A stretch of DNA of 12,453 bases from Anaerolineales bacterium UBA3082 (lineage in GTDB: Bacteria > Chloroflexota > Anaerolineae > UBA7937), in NCBI GenBank assembly GCA_002366595.1, contig DFBK01000066.1, positions 1 through 12,453 on the forward strand, written 5' to 3'. Positions 1 to 6,781 of the stretch are shown here, in pieces. Made by a program: the position numbers and the translations under genes. Below the pieces are notes generated by a model. That model was not told the DNA's origin and searched no databases. It was given only the letters and a program-made list of their open reading frames with translations. Each line of letters starts with the position of its first letter. Position 1 is the stretch's first letter.

Positions 1-736
1 GAAAAGCGAGCACCTGCTCACTGCTTCTCCCCTCCTGGTGTACCACCTGGGCGGTGGGGAGATAAACCGCCTCCCATCCTTGGGTCTTGAGCCGATAGTA
101 CCACTCTAACTCTTTCGAATACATGAAGAACTCTTTATCCAGAGGCCCCACCTGTTGGAGGGCCTGCCGACGAATGAGGAGAGCAGCCCCCACTACCCAG
201 TCAACAGGTTGGGTCTCGTCGTCAGGCCTATCTAGAAGGTAATATCTCTTTAGGATCCTGCTCCTCTGAAACCAGGGTTGTAGCACGGTGCTCTCTAGGA
301 AAGCGGTGACCAAGGTAGGGAAGCGTCGCCGGGAAGATTGAGTAGTTCCATCGGGGTTCAAAAGTTGAGGGCCCAGAGCCCCTACTCGAGGATGGGACTC
401 CATGTAGGCCACCATCGTGCCCAAGGCGTCGCCCACCACTTCGGTGTCGGGGTTGAGGAGCAAGATATACCGCCCCTCGCTCTGGCTGAGGGCTAGATTG
501 TTCCCCTTGGTGAAGCCCAGATTAACTTCACTCTCCATCAAATGCACCCCGGGGAAACCCTCCCCCACCATATCGGCGCTGCCATCGGCGGAACCGTTAT
601 CGAAGACGATGGTCTCAACCAAAAGGCCTTTCCCTTTCTCACCTTTCAGGCTCTCCTGGATGGAATCCAGGCAACATCGCAGAAGTTCCCCCACATTCCA
701 ACTGATGATCACTATAGAGAGATCACAGCGGCTCAT
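1..736 (-). CDS. Glycosyltransferase family 2, rhamnosyltransferase-like (3' part cut by window edge)
   Basis: My own translation gives 245 codons open from an ATG at 736 to the window edge, so the C-terminus is missing. The N-terminus (LSIVIISWN, residues 6-14) is the first strand of a GT-A fold. VFDNGSADGS (about 44-53) is the nucleotide-sugar loop, NLGFTKGNN (about 72-80) follows, and LLLNPDTEV (about 93-101) carries the DxD-like metal site. The WVVGAALLIRR and FFMYSKELEWYYRL blocks further on are typical of the WbbL/rhamnosyltransferase branch of GT2, where an acidic residue near the second block is thought to act as base. A GGAGGCGGAAGG ribosome site lies just before the ATG. It follows the polyprenyl synthase by 72 nt in the unit that begins with GDP-rhamnose genes, so transfer of a deoxyhexose to a surface glycan is a reasonable guess. 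The real donor and acceptor are not determined. Confidence 0.85.
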   Translation of the reverse strand, partial: MSRCDLSIVIISWNVGELLRCCLDSIQESLKGEKGKGLLVETIVFDNGSADGSADMVGEGFPGVHLMESEVNLGFTKGNNLALSQSEGRYILLLNPDTEVVGDALGTMVAYMESHPRVGALGPQLLNPDGTTQSSRRRFPTLVTAFLESTVLQPWFQRSRILKRYYLLDRPDDETQPVDWVVGAALLIRRQALQQVGPLDKEFFMYSKELEWYYRLKTQGWEAVYLPTAQVVHQEGRSSEQVLAF

Positions 737-808
737 ACCTTCCGCCTCCGAAGGGCTTCAAGGAGGATGTGAAAAGGGTAGGACTTCTGAGGGAAATCGG
801 GCAAGGGG

Positions 809-1795
809 TCAGGATCGGCGAACCATGAGGTAGTCAGCCAACTCCAGCATCACCTGCCGGTACTCGTTGGCCGGTAGAACCGACAGTGCCTCCTTGGCTT
901 TGTCCGTGAAACCCTGGGCTTCGGCTTGGGAAGATCGAATGGCCCCCGAACTCTCTACCCTGGTCACCAGAGAGTGGATATGCTCCTCCCTCTCCTCCCC
1001 ACCTTTTAAGATCCTCTCCACGCTCCCCCAATCGGGGTCCTCTTCCAAGAAGTATAAGACCGGCAAGGTGATGACCCCTTGACGAAGATCGCTGCCGATG
1101 GGTTTGCCCAGTTCCTCCTCGTCGCCGGTGAAATCCAAGATGTCATCCATGATCTGGAAAGCCATGCCTAAGTCATAGCCATAACTTCTCAGGGCCTGAA
1201 CTTCTTCCTCCACCGCCTCGCTTAAGAGCGCGCCACCTTCTGTAGCAGCAGCGAAAAGGGAGGCCGTCTTATTGGAGATGCGCCAGTAGTAATCCTTCTG
1301 GTTGGGTTTCTGTATGTTCAACGCTTCCCTCAGTTCGCTGGAAGAGATGAGCATGAGGGTCTTGGCGAAGAGGGAGATGATGCGCGGGTTTTCCGTCTCC
1401 GCAGACAGAGCCGCCGAGCGAGCGAAGAGGTAATCCCCCACTAGGACAACAACCCCATCATCCCAAGCCGCGTTCAGAGTGGGGTTGCCCCGCCGCATGA
1501 TCGAGTTATCGACCATATCATCGTGGACCAAGGTAGCGGTATGAAGCATCTCCACCGCTGCGGCCAGGGCCACTACCTTGCTCGCCTCCGACCGCCGAAA
1601 CTTGGAGGCTAGAATCGTCAAAGCCGGCCGCAGTCGCTTCCCCCCGCTAATGAAGAGGCCTCTCAATATGGCGGTCAAGGGCTCTTCGTCGGTGATAAGC
1701 GCTTGACCCATCCTCGCCTCTACCTGGCGCAACTCCTCCCGAATAGGGCTGAGGATGGAAGAGAAACGCTCAGAAGAGATGCTCTTTCCCCTCAT
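809..1795 (-). CDS. Long-chain polyprenyl diphosphate synthase (trans-isoprenyl diphosphate synthase)
   Basis: Condenses isopentenyl diphosphate units onto an allylic primer to give a long all-trans polyprenyl diphosphate, used for quinone side chains or related lipids. The 328-aa protein has the family's usual length. GGKRLRP (about 51-57) binds IPP, DDMVD (about 92-96) is the first aspartate-rich motif, and DDILD followed by GDEEELGKPIGSD (about 217-237) is the second. Small residues (HTATLVHDD) before the first motif leave the pocket open, as in hepta/octaprenyl synthases rather than FPP synthase; exact chain length cannot be read from this. I chose the ATG at 1795 because AGAAAGG lies at good distance; a GTG two codons upstream (1801) sits too close to it. 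It begins 10 nt after the tatD stop, in the same unit. Confidence 0.92.
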   Translation of the reverse strand: MRGKSISSERFSSILSPIREELRQVEARMGQALITDEEPLTAILRGLFISGGKRLRPALTILASKFRRSEASKVVALAAAVEMLHTATLVHDDMVDNSIMRRGNPTLNAAWDDGVVVLVGDYLFARSAALSAETENPRIISLFAKTLMLISSSELREALNIQKPNQKDYYWRISNKTASLFAAATEGGALLSEAVEEEVQALRSYGYDLGMAFQIMDDILDFTGDEEELGKPIGSDLRQGVITLPVLYFLEEDPDWGSVERILKGGEEREEHIHSLVTRVESSGAIRSSQAEAQGFTDKAKEALSVLPANEYRQVMLELADYLMVRRS

Positions 1796-1805
1796 GCGCA
1801 CCTTT

Positions 1806-2581
1806 CTACAAGCCGAATAAGAGCGCTGCGTTTTCTGTCGTCGTTCGGGCTACCTCTTCCCAAGAGATCCCTCTCACCTCGGCGACCTTTTGGGCCACGA
1901 CCCTCACATTGGCTGGTTCATTACGCCCCCCATAAGGAGAAAGAAAGGGGGAATCGGTCTCCAGAAGCAACCTCTCCAGGGGCAGAATGCGAGCCAACTC
2001 CCGCAACCGATGAGCGTTCTTGTATGTTACCGGCCCGGCGATGGAGATGTAAAACCCCATCTCCAAACACTTCTCCGCCATCGCTAGATCGCCGGAGAAG
2101 CAATGGAAGACTCCTGTGAGCCCCTTCCCATGCTTCTCTACTATAGCCAGTAGGTCTTCGTTGGCCTCTCGGTCGTGGAGGATGACGGGCTTCTTTTCCC
2201 ACAGGGATCCTTTACGGAAACTCCTTGGCTAAGGATAGATGCCTTCTCAAGGCCTCCTTCTGCTCTTCATGAGGCGAATAGGAGCGGTAGTAATCCAAGC
2301 CTGTCTCTCCTATGGCTACCACACCAGGCTGGGAAGCCAAACTACGCAACTCCTCCCACCCTATCCTGGGTCGCCTTCTCCGCCTCATGAGGGTGTACCC
2401 CTACCGCGGCATACACCTGCGGGTATCTAGCAGCCAGGGCTGTCGCCTCCTTATCTGATGCCAGGTCGATACCTACCTCGATGATCTTGGTCACCCCGTT
2501 CGCTTGGGCTCTAGCCACCACCTCGTCGCGGTCGAGGTCGAACTGGCGAAGATGGAGATGGCAGTGGGTGTCAGTCAACAA
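1806..2581 (-). pseudogene. tatD: TatD-family metal-dependent hydrolase/DNase, broken by two +1 frameshifts
   Basis: Two open pieces (about 2357-2581 and 1806-2217) plus a middle segment in a third frame together spell one complete TatD protein. The N-terminal DTHCHLH metal site and VGVHPHEAE are in frame one. After one extra base in the G run at 2355-2357 the reading continues VEELRSLASQPGVVAIGE, then TGLDYYRSYSPHEEQ. After one extra base in the T run at 2218-2220 it continues FRKGSLWEKKPVILHDRE, FHCFSGD and LLLETDSPFLSPYGGR to the end. Removing both bases gives about 257 aa, normal for the family, with all metal-ligand motifs intact. The start is probably TTG at 2581 (or 2578) after GAGGTCGAAGG, overlapping the mutase stop by about 8-11 nt. 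TatD proteins are 3'-5' exonucleases/deoxyribonucleases. Either a very recent pseudogene or sequence error; the otherwise perfect reading favours error. Confidence 0.85.
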
Positions 2582-4010
2582 CCTTCGACCTCTCAAGCCC
2601 TGCCAGCCGCATCCCCTTCTCCAGTATCTCCTTCAACCGCTCCTCGCTGGTCGCCTCCCCATAAATCCTGATCTTGGGCTCCGTGCCCGAGAAGCGGACC
2701 AGAAGCCAAGACCCCCCTTCCAGTTCGAATTTGAAGCCGTCCATAGTGTTGATACTGGTAACCTCTAAACCTGCGATCTCACGGGGTCGAGCGGACTCCA
2801 ACCGTCGCCCCATCGCTTCTCGCTCTTCTGGGGGGATGAGGCTATCGATGCGGTCGTAGTGATGGGGGCCCACCTTAGAATAGAGATAATCGACCAGTTC
2901 CGAGGGGCGCATACCCTTTTGGACCAGAAAGTCGAGGATGAAGAGACAGGCCAATATCCCATCCCGTTCCGGGATATGGCCCCTAAAGGCGAAGCCGCCG
3001 CTCTCCTCCCCTCCTATCATCGCCTGGGTCTCTACCATCTTAGGGGCTACATACTTGAAGCCTACTCCGGTCTCATAGACGGGAACATCATAGAGTTCCC
3101 CCAATCTATAGAGCATGGAGGTGGTGGAGAGGGTCTTGACGATGGGCCCCCGCCAGCCACGCAACTCAAGGAGGTATAGGGCTAAAAGGGCGTACACCTG
3201 CAACTGGTTTATGAACCGCCCCTCCTCATCCACCAAGCCCAACCTATCAGCATCGCCATCGGTAGCCAATCCTACGTCCGCCCCTGAAGCCTTAACCGTC
3301 TCTTGGAGGAAAGCAATATTGGGCGGAATGGGCTCCGGACGAACCATGCCTGGAAAGAGAGGGTGACGTTTGTTGTGTATCTCCGTAACCTTGGTCTTAC
3401 CCCCTTCCAAGATACCGCTCAGCCAACCAATTCCCGCTCCCCACATGGAGTCCACAACCACCTTAAGCCCCGCCTCCTTGAGGGGCTCTATATCTATTAG
3501 ATCCCCCAGATGGGCTAAGTAGGCTGGAGCAGGGTCGAAGGTTTCGATGAGGCCTCTCCTCTCCCCTTCTTCCAGGGAGACCCGCTCTATGGTATCGATC
3601 TCGGCGATCCTCCTCTCGATCTGGGCCAGGATCTCTGGCGACGCAGCCCCCGCGTACTGGGAGCGCACCTTAAACCCGTTATCCCAAGGGGGGTTGTGGC
3701 TGGCGGTGATGATGATGTTCCCCGCCGTTCTTTTCTCCAAGATAGCATAGGTTACCACTGGGGTGGGCGCAGCCTTGTCGCAGAGGTAGACCTTTATCCC
3801 GTTTCCGGCCAAGACTTCCGCCACCGCAGCCGCGAAATGCTCTGAAGCGAAACGGGTGTCGTAGCCCACTACCATGCCCTTATCGGCCTGCCCCGAATCC
3901 ATAAGGTACCGGGCCACCCCTTGGGCACAACGGCGCACATTCTGGAAGGTGAAATCCTCGGCGATGACCCCTCGCCAGCCATCGGTGCCGAATTTGATCT
4001 CAGCCGTCAT
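2571..4010 (-). CDS. Phosphoglucomutase/phosphomannomutase family (alpha-D-phosphohexomutase)
   Basis: Interconverts hexose 1- and 6-phosphates, supplying sugar 1-phosphate for nucleotide-sugar synthesis. All four family signatures are present in the 479-aa protein. TASHNP (102-107) holds the phosphoserine S104, DGDADR (251-256) binds Mg2+, GEESGG (334-339) is the sugar-binding loop, and RFSGTEP (439-445) binds phosphate. The GEESGG loop resembles phosphoglucomutases more than GlmM (GEQSGH) or bacterial PMM/PGM (GEMSGH), so glucose phosphate is the likelier substrate, but mannose phosphate feeding the nearby GDP-mannose dehydratase is possible. The ATG at 4010 is preceded by GGGAGAGCAGG. It follows the HEPN gene by 30 nt and overlaps the start of tatD. 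Confidence 0.93.
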   Translation of the reverse strand: MTAEIKFGTDGWRGVIAEDFTFQNVRRCAQGVARYLMDSGQADKGMVVGYDTRFASEHFAAAVAEVLAGNGIKVYLCDKAAPTPVVTYAILEKRTAGNIIITASHNPPWDNGFKVRSQYAGAASPEILAQIERRIAEIDTIERVSLEEGERRGLIETFDPAPAYLAHLGDLIDIEPLKEAGLKVVVDSMWGAGIGWLSGILEGGKTKVTEIHNKRHPLFPGMVRPEPIPPNIAFLQETVKASGADVGLATDGDADRLGLVDEEGRFINQLQVYALLALYLLELRGWRGPIVKTLSTTSMLYRLGELYDVPVYETGVGFKYVAPKMVETQAMIGGEESGGFAFRGHIPERDGILACLFILDFLVQKGMRPSELVDYLYSKVGPHHYDRIDSLIPPEEREAMGRRLESARPREIAGLEVTSINTMDGFKFELEGGSWLLVRFSGTEPKIRIYGEATSEERLKEILEKGMRLAGLERSKVVD

Positions 4011-4040
4011 CCTGCTCTCCCAAGAGTGATCTCACGGTCT

Positions 4041-4412
4041 CTATAACCTCTGTAGCAAGCCTATCGCTTCTTCAGCATCGGTACGATTATAGGCCTGGAA
4101 AGGAACACCACCAGGAAGAGCATCGGGGTATCGAGCAGGGGTATAGAAGGTATCTAGCCTGCCTGTACTAGCCAGGTCTATAAATATCTTATCGTGTTTG
4201 CTAGAGATTTGTCTAAGTTCGGCTATGGAATGACTCAACCTCCCCCGCTCTCCCTTGAAAAGGAGAAAGGCTTTCAGTGCCGCTTCCGCTGCTTGCTGAG
4301 CCAGGAAACAAGCCCAACCATAGAACTCACCATCCAGCATGTATCGTGCAGACTGCAAATTGTGCTCTGCTTGCCTAAGCCAACGCCTTGCCTCATTCTT
4401 TGCCTCTCTCAT
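4041..4412 (-). CDS. HEPN-domain protein (partner of a minimal nucleotidyltransferase)
   Basis: A 123-aa all-helical protein matching the HEPN family (Pfam PF05168 type). It starts with RRWLRQAEHNLQSAR, then WACFLAQQAAEAALKAFLL (about 33-51), and ends with a tail containing TPARYPDALPGGVP, frequent in this subgroup. RGRLSH (about 56-61) fits the R-x4-H form of the HEPN RNase motif. HEPN proteins of this kind are encoded beside MNT nucleotidyltransferases. In the studied MntA/HepT systems the nucleotidyltransferase AMPylates and silences the HEPN RNase toxin. The ATG at 4412 lies inside the end of the upstream MNT gene (20-nt overlap, different frame), with GAGGAAGGGG upstream. The HEPN frame is undamaged while its partner is not. 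Whether this protein is a toxin is inference. Confidence 0.85.
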   Translation of the reverse strand: MREAKNEARRWLRQAEHNLQSARYMLDGEFYGWACFLAQQAAEAALKAFLLFKGERGRLSHSIAELRQISSKHDKIFIDLASTGRLDTFYTPARYPDALPGGVPFQAYNRTDAEEAIGLLQRL

Positions 4413-4710
4413 ATATGACGACCCCTTCCTCGAGCACTCTCTCCAGAAATGGATTGCCTTCCTCTAGCATGTGGATAAATTCTTGGGGGTATACACTAGG
4501 AGATCGAGAGCGAAATCGGGTTGCATTATCTCATAAACCCTCTTCAGGCGATCCAGAAATCACTCTTCCGTCTCTTTGATCACTACCAGATCTAAATCGC
4601 TATACTCATCAGCATCCCGGCGCGCATGAGATCCGAAGAGGATCACCCGCTCCGGGTCATACTCCCTCAAAGAAGAAACGATCTGTTTTATCCTTCCCCT
4701 TTTTTTCCAC
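4393..4710 (-). pseudogene. MNT-type minimal nucleotidyltransferase, degraded or mis-sequenced
   Basis: No single frame covers it, but the protein is clear when frames are joined: IKQIVSSLREYDPERVILFG, then SHARRDADEYSDLDLVVIKE, then a stop, then FLDRLKRVYEIMQPDFALDL, and after a frame change EFIHMLEEGNPFLERVLEEG. The GSHARRDADEYSDLDL block is the nucleotidyltransferase GSxARG...SDxDL signature with both metal aspartates. Three lesions are visible: TGA at 4560-4562 where an Arg codon (CGA) is expected; one base missing from the C run at 4485-4489; and one extra base in the A7/G4 run (about 4695-4706) between the likely GTG start at 4710 and the body. That GTG has AAAGGA at good spacing and lies just after the gmd stop. 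The reading frame ends with TGA at 4393-4395, overlapping the HEPN start by 20 nt. Normal family length is about 100 aa, and the repaired gene fits. Confidence 0.8.
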
Positions 4711-4712
4711 CG

Positions 4713-5687
4713 CTATCCTTTCTTTTCCCCCAAGAGCAAGGCTAAGTCGGCATCCACCATCATCCGCACTAGTTCAGGGAAGGAGACCGTTGGCTCCCAA
4801 CCCAAAACTTCCCGAGCCTTGGTGGCGTCGCCCACCAAGTAGTCCACCTCCGCGGGGCGCATGAAACGCTCGTCTTGCACCACATACTTCTGCCAATCGA
4901 GAGCGGCATAGCCGAAGGCCGTCTCGCACATCTCTCGCACCGAATGGGTTTCGCCAGTGGCGATCACGTAGTTGTCGGGCCCCTCTTGCTGCAACATCAT
5001 CCACATCGCCTTCACGTAATCGCCAGCGAAGCCTATGTCGCGGCAGGCGTCGAGGTTGCCCAGGAACAGTTCGTCGGCCAACCCCAGTTTGATAAGAGCC
5101 ACACCATGGGTGATTTTGCGCAGGACGAACTCCAGCCCCCGGCGCGGGCTGGTGTGGTTGAAGAGAATGCCCGAGGTGGCGTGCAGCCCGTAGCTCTCCC
5201 GGTAGTTGACCGTGATCCAGTGGCCATAAACCTTGGCCACCCCGTAGGGGCTTCGGGGGTAGAAAGGGGTCTTCTCGTTCTGAGGCGATTCCCTCACCTT
5301 CCCGAAACATTCGCTGGAGGAGGCCTGGTAGAACCGGATCGTCGGATCCACCAGCCGGACAGCGTCCAAGATCCGGGTTACTCCTAAAGCGGTTACCTCT
5401 CCGGTGAAAACCGGTTGATTCCAAGAAGTGGGAACGAACGATTGGGCAGCCAAATTGTACACCTCTTGAGGTCGATGCTCCTGCAAGATCTCGATCAAAG
5501 ATACCTGGTCCAATAAGTCTCCAGGCACGATAGTGACCTTCCCCTGGATATGCTTGATGCGGTCGAAGTTCACGGTGCTGGTGCGCCGCACCATCCCTAT
5601 CACCTCATACCCCTTCTCCAGCAAGAACTCCGCCAAGTATGAGCCATCCTGCCCCGTGATCCCGGTGATCAAAGCCTTCTTCACCAC
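4713..5687 (-). CDS. gmd: GDP-mannose 4,6-dehydratase
   Basis: Converts GDP-D-mannose to GDP-4-keto-6-deoxy-D-mannose, the branch point to GDP-D-rhamnose, GDP-L-fucose and related sugars. The 324-aa extended SDR protein has the NAD(P)-binding GITGQDGS (9-16), the Gmd-typical GMVRRTSTVNFDRI (31-44), NLAAQSFVPTSW (78-89), SSSECFGK (123-130) with catalytic Ser/Glu, and YGVAK (148-152) with the Tyr and Lys of the triad. ACRDIGFAGDYVKAMWMML is also characteristic. Start GTG at 5687 (a second GTG at 5684 is possible) follows GGAGGAG and overlaps the rmd stop, so translation is probably coupled. The pairing with the reductase immediately upstream supports GDP-D-rhamnose synthesis. The stop at 4713 is followed after 2 nt by the MNT remnant. 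Confidence 0.95.
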   Translation of the reverse strand: MVKKALITGITGQDGSYLAEFLLEKGYEVIGMVRRTSTVNFDRIKHIQGKVTIVPGDLLDQVSLIEILQEHRPQEVYNLAAQSFVPTSWNQPVFTGEVTALGVTRILDAVRLVDPTIRFYQASSSECFGKVRESPQNEKTPFYPRSPYGVAKVYGHWITVNYRESYGLHATSGILFNHTSPRRGLEFVLRKITHGVALIKLGLADELFLGNLDACRDIGFAGDYVKAMWMMLQQEGPDNYVIATGETHSVREMCETAFGYAALDWQKYVVQDERFMRPAEVDYLVGDATKAREVLGWEPTVSFPELVRMMVDADLALLLGEKKG

Positions 5688-6646
5688 TTCTCCTCCTTTT
5701 CAACCTCCCCTCGCCAGTAGTCGAGTATGTCGCGCAGGCTCTCCTCTAAAGGGATGCGTGCTTTCCAACCCGTACGCTCCCTGAACTTCCGAGAGTCACA
5801 GGCTACCACAGGTACCTCGGAGAGGCGAAGACGGGTCGGGTCCTCCTGGACAGTCAACTCGATCTTACTCTCCGCCAAGAGGATATCTAAGACCTCCCTT
5901 ATAGACCGAGCGATGCCGGAACCGATATTGTAGACCTCTCCCGGTTCCCCCTTGGAGAGGGCTAGATAATAAGCGGCCACCATATCCCTCACATCAGTGA
6001 AGTCCCGCTTGGCTTCCAGATTTCCCACCTTAATTATGGGGGATTTCCTTCCAGCCTCAGCCTTAGCGATCTGCTTGGCGAAGGCGGCGGTCACGAAAGC
6101 CGCCGACTGACGAGGCCCTATATGGTTAAAGGGACGGACGCGGACTACATGAAGGCCATGGCTGGCAAAATATTGATAGCCTAGCATGTCCTGGACGACC
6201 TTGCTGACAGCGTAGGGGTTATAAGGGCGTAACGGCGTATCCTCATCGATAGGCAACTCCTCAGGACATACCATGCCATACTCATCCGCAGAGCCCACCA
6301 CCAAGATGCGGGACCGGAGCCCCAGGCGGAGAATCCCCTGAAATAGATTCAGTTGCCCCCGTATATTATTGGCCAAGGTGCCCCAGGGGTCCTCCCAGGA
6401 TAGAGGAACGAAAGCCTGGGCCGCTAGATGAAAGAGATATTGCGGCTGGGCCCCCTCAAGGCTGGAAAGCACAAAATCGGGGTCGCAGAGATCTCCCTGG
6501 CAAAGATGGAGTCTATCAGGGCGAGAGGCAGATGCGGGGAAACCCCTTAGATCTACCCCAAAGACCTCCAGTTCCGTGTGAGCCAAAAGGTAATCCGCCA
6601 AATGGCTACCGGCGAAACCAGTGATGCCAGTGACTAGCGCGCTCAA
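5681..6646 (-). CDS. rmd: GDP-6-deoxy-D-mannose (GDP-4-keto-6-deoxy-D-mannose) reductase, extended SDR
   Basis: Probably reduces the Gmd product at C4 to GDP-D-rhamnose. The 321-aa protein has GITGFAGSH (7-15) for the dinucleotide, HLAAQAFVPLSWEDP (73-87), GSADEYG (118-124) and YAVSK (145-149) with the catalytic Tyr and Lys, then VRPFNHIGPRQS, as in the Rmd/Gmd subgroup of nucleotide-sugar epimerase/dehydratases. Start is TTG at 6646 after AGGAGGGGGG; no better start lies upstream. It is the first gene of the second transcription unit and overlaps gmd at its 3' end. A second dehydratase or an epimerase activity cannot be excluded from sequence alone, but the position next to gmd makes Rmd the best call. 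Confidence 0.85.
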   Translation of the reverse strand: MSALVTGITGFAGSHLADYLLAHTELEVFGVDLRGFPASASRPDRLHLCQGDLCDPDFVLSSLEGAQPQYLFHLAAQAFVPLSWEDPWGTLANNIRGQLNLFQGILRLGLRSRILVVGSADEYGMVCPEELPIDEDTPLRPYNPYAVSKVVQDMLGYQYFASHGLHVVRVRPFNHIGPRQSAAFVTAAFAKQIAKAEAGRKSPIIKVGNLEAKRDFTDVRDMVAAYYLALSKGEPGEVYNIGSGIARSIREVLDILLAESKIELTVQEDPTRLRLSEVPVVACDSRKFRERTGWKARIPLEESLRDILDYWRGEVEKEEKW

Positions 6647-6681
6647 CCCCCCTCCTAGCAGTTCAAATCGATGTGTAGGCG

Positions 6682-6710
6682 ATTATAACCCACCCTCTTA
6701 ACAAAGTAAA
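6682..6710 (-). promoter_or_regulatory. Predicted sigma-70-type promoter of the rmd-gmd unit
   Basis: On the minus strand, TTTACT (6710-6705) and a perfect TATAAT (6687-6682) are separated by exactly 17 nt. The transcript would start near 6675, about 30 nt before the rmd TTG codon. The promoter lies downstream of the likely terminator of the preceding unit, which supports a separate transcription unit. Confidence 0.6.
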
Positions 6711-6715
6711 GCCAG

Positions 6716-6761
6716 AAAATAGAGGGGCGGAGACACCTCACTACCTACAGCGCCCCCGCCC
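6716..6761 (-). terminator. Possible intrinsic terminator after the SAM synthetase gene
   Basis: About 20 nt after the synthetase stop, 6761-6751 (GGGCGGGGGCG read on the minus strand) can pair with 6735-6725 (TGTCTCCGCCC). This gives an 11-bp stem including several G-U pairs, with a loop of about 15 nt. A short T stretch (6720-6717) follows after CTCTA. The stem is strong but the U tract is short and displaced, so this is a moderate call. Confidence 0.45.
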
Positions 6762-6781
6762 TAGAGGAGAGCAAGACTAGG

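Noticed and set aside
4560..4562. In-frame TGA in the MNT gene as a possible selenocysteine codon
   Set aside because: The family has Arg or another polar residue here, no SECIS-like hairpin is evident just after it, and other lesions in the same gene make a simple nonsense change or error more likely.
5681..6646. dTDP-glucose 4,6-dehydratase or UDP-glucose epimerase as the identity of the first gene in unit 2
   Set aside because: The fold is shared, but the overlap with gmd and the GITGFAGSH...NHIGPRQS pattern fit the GDP-6-deoxy-mannose reductase group better.
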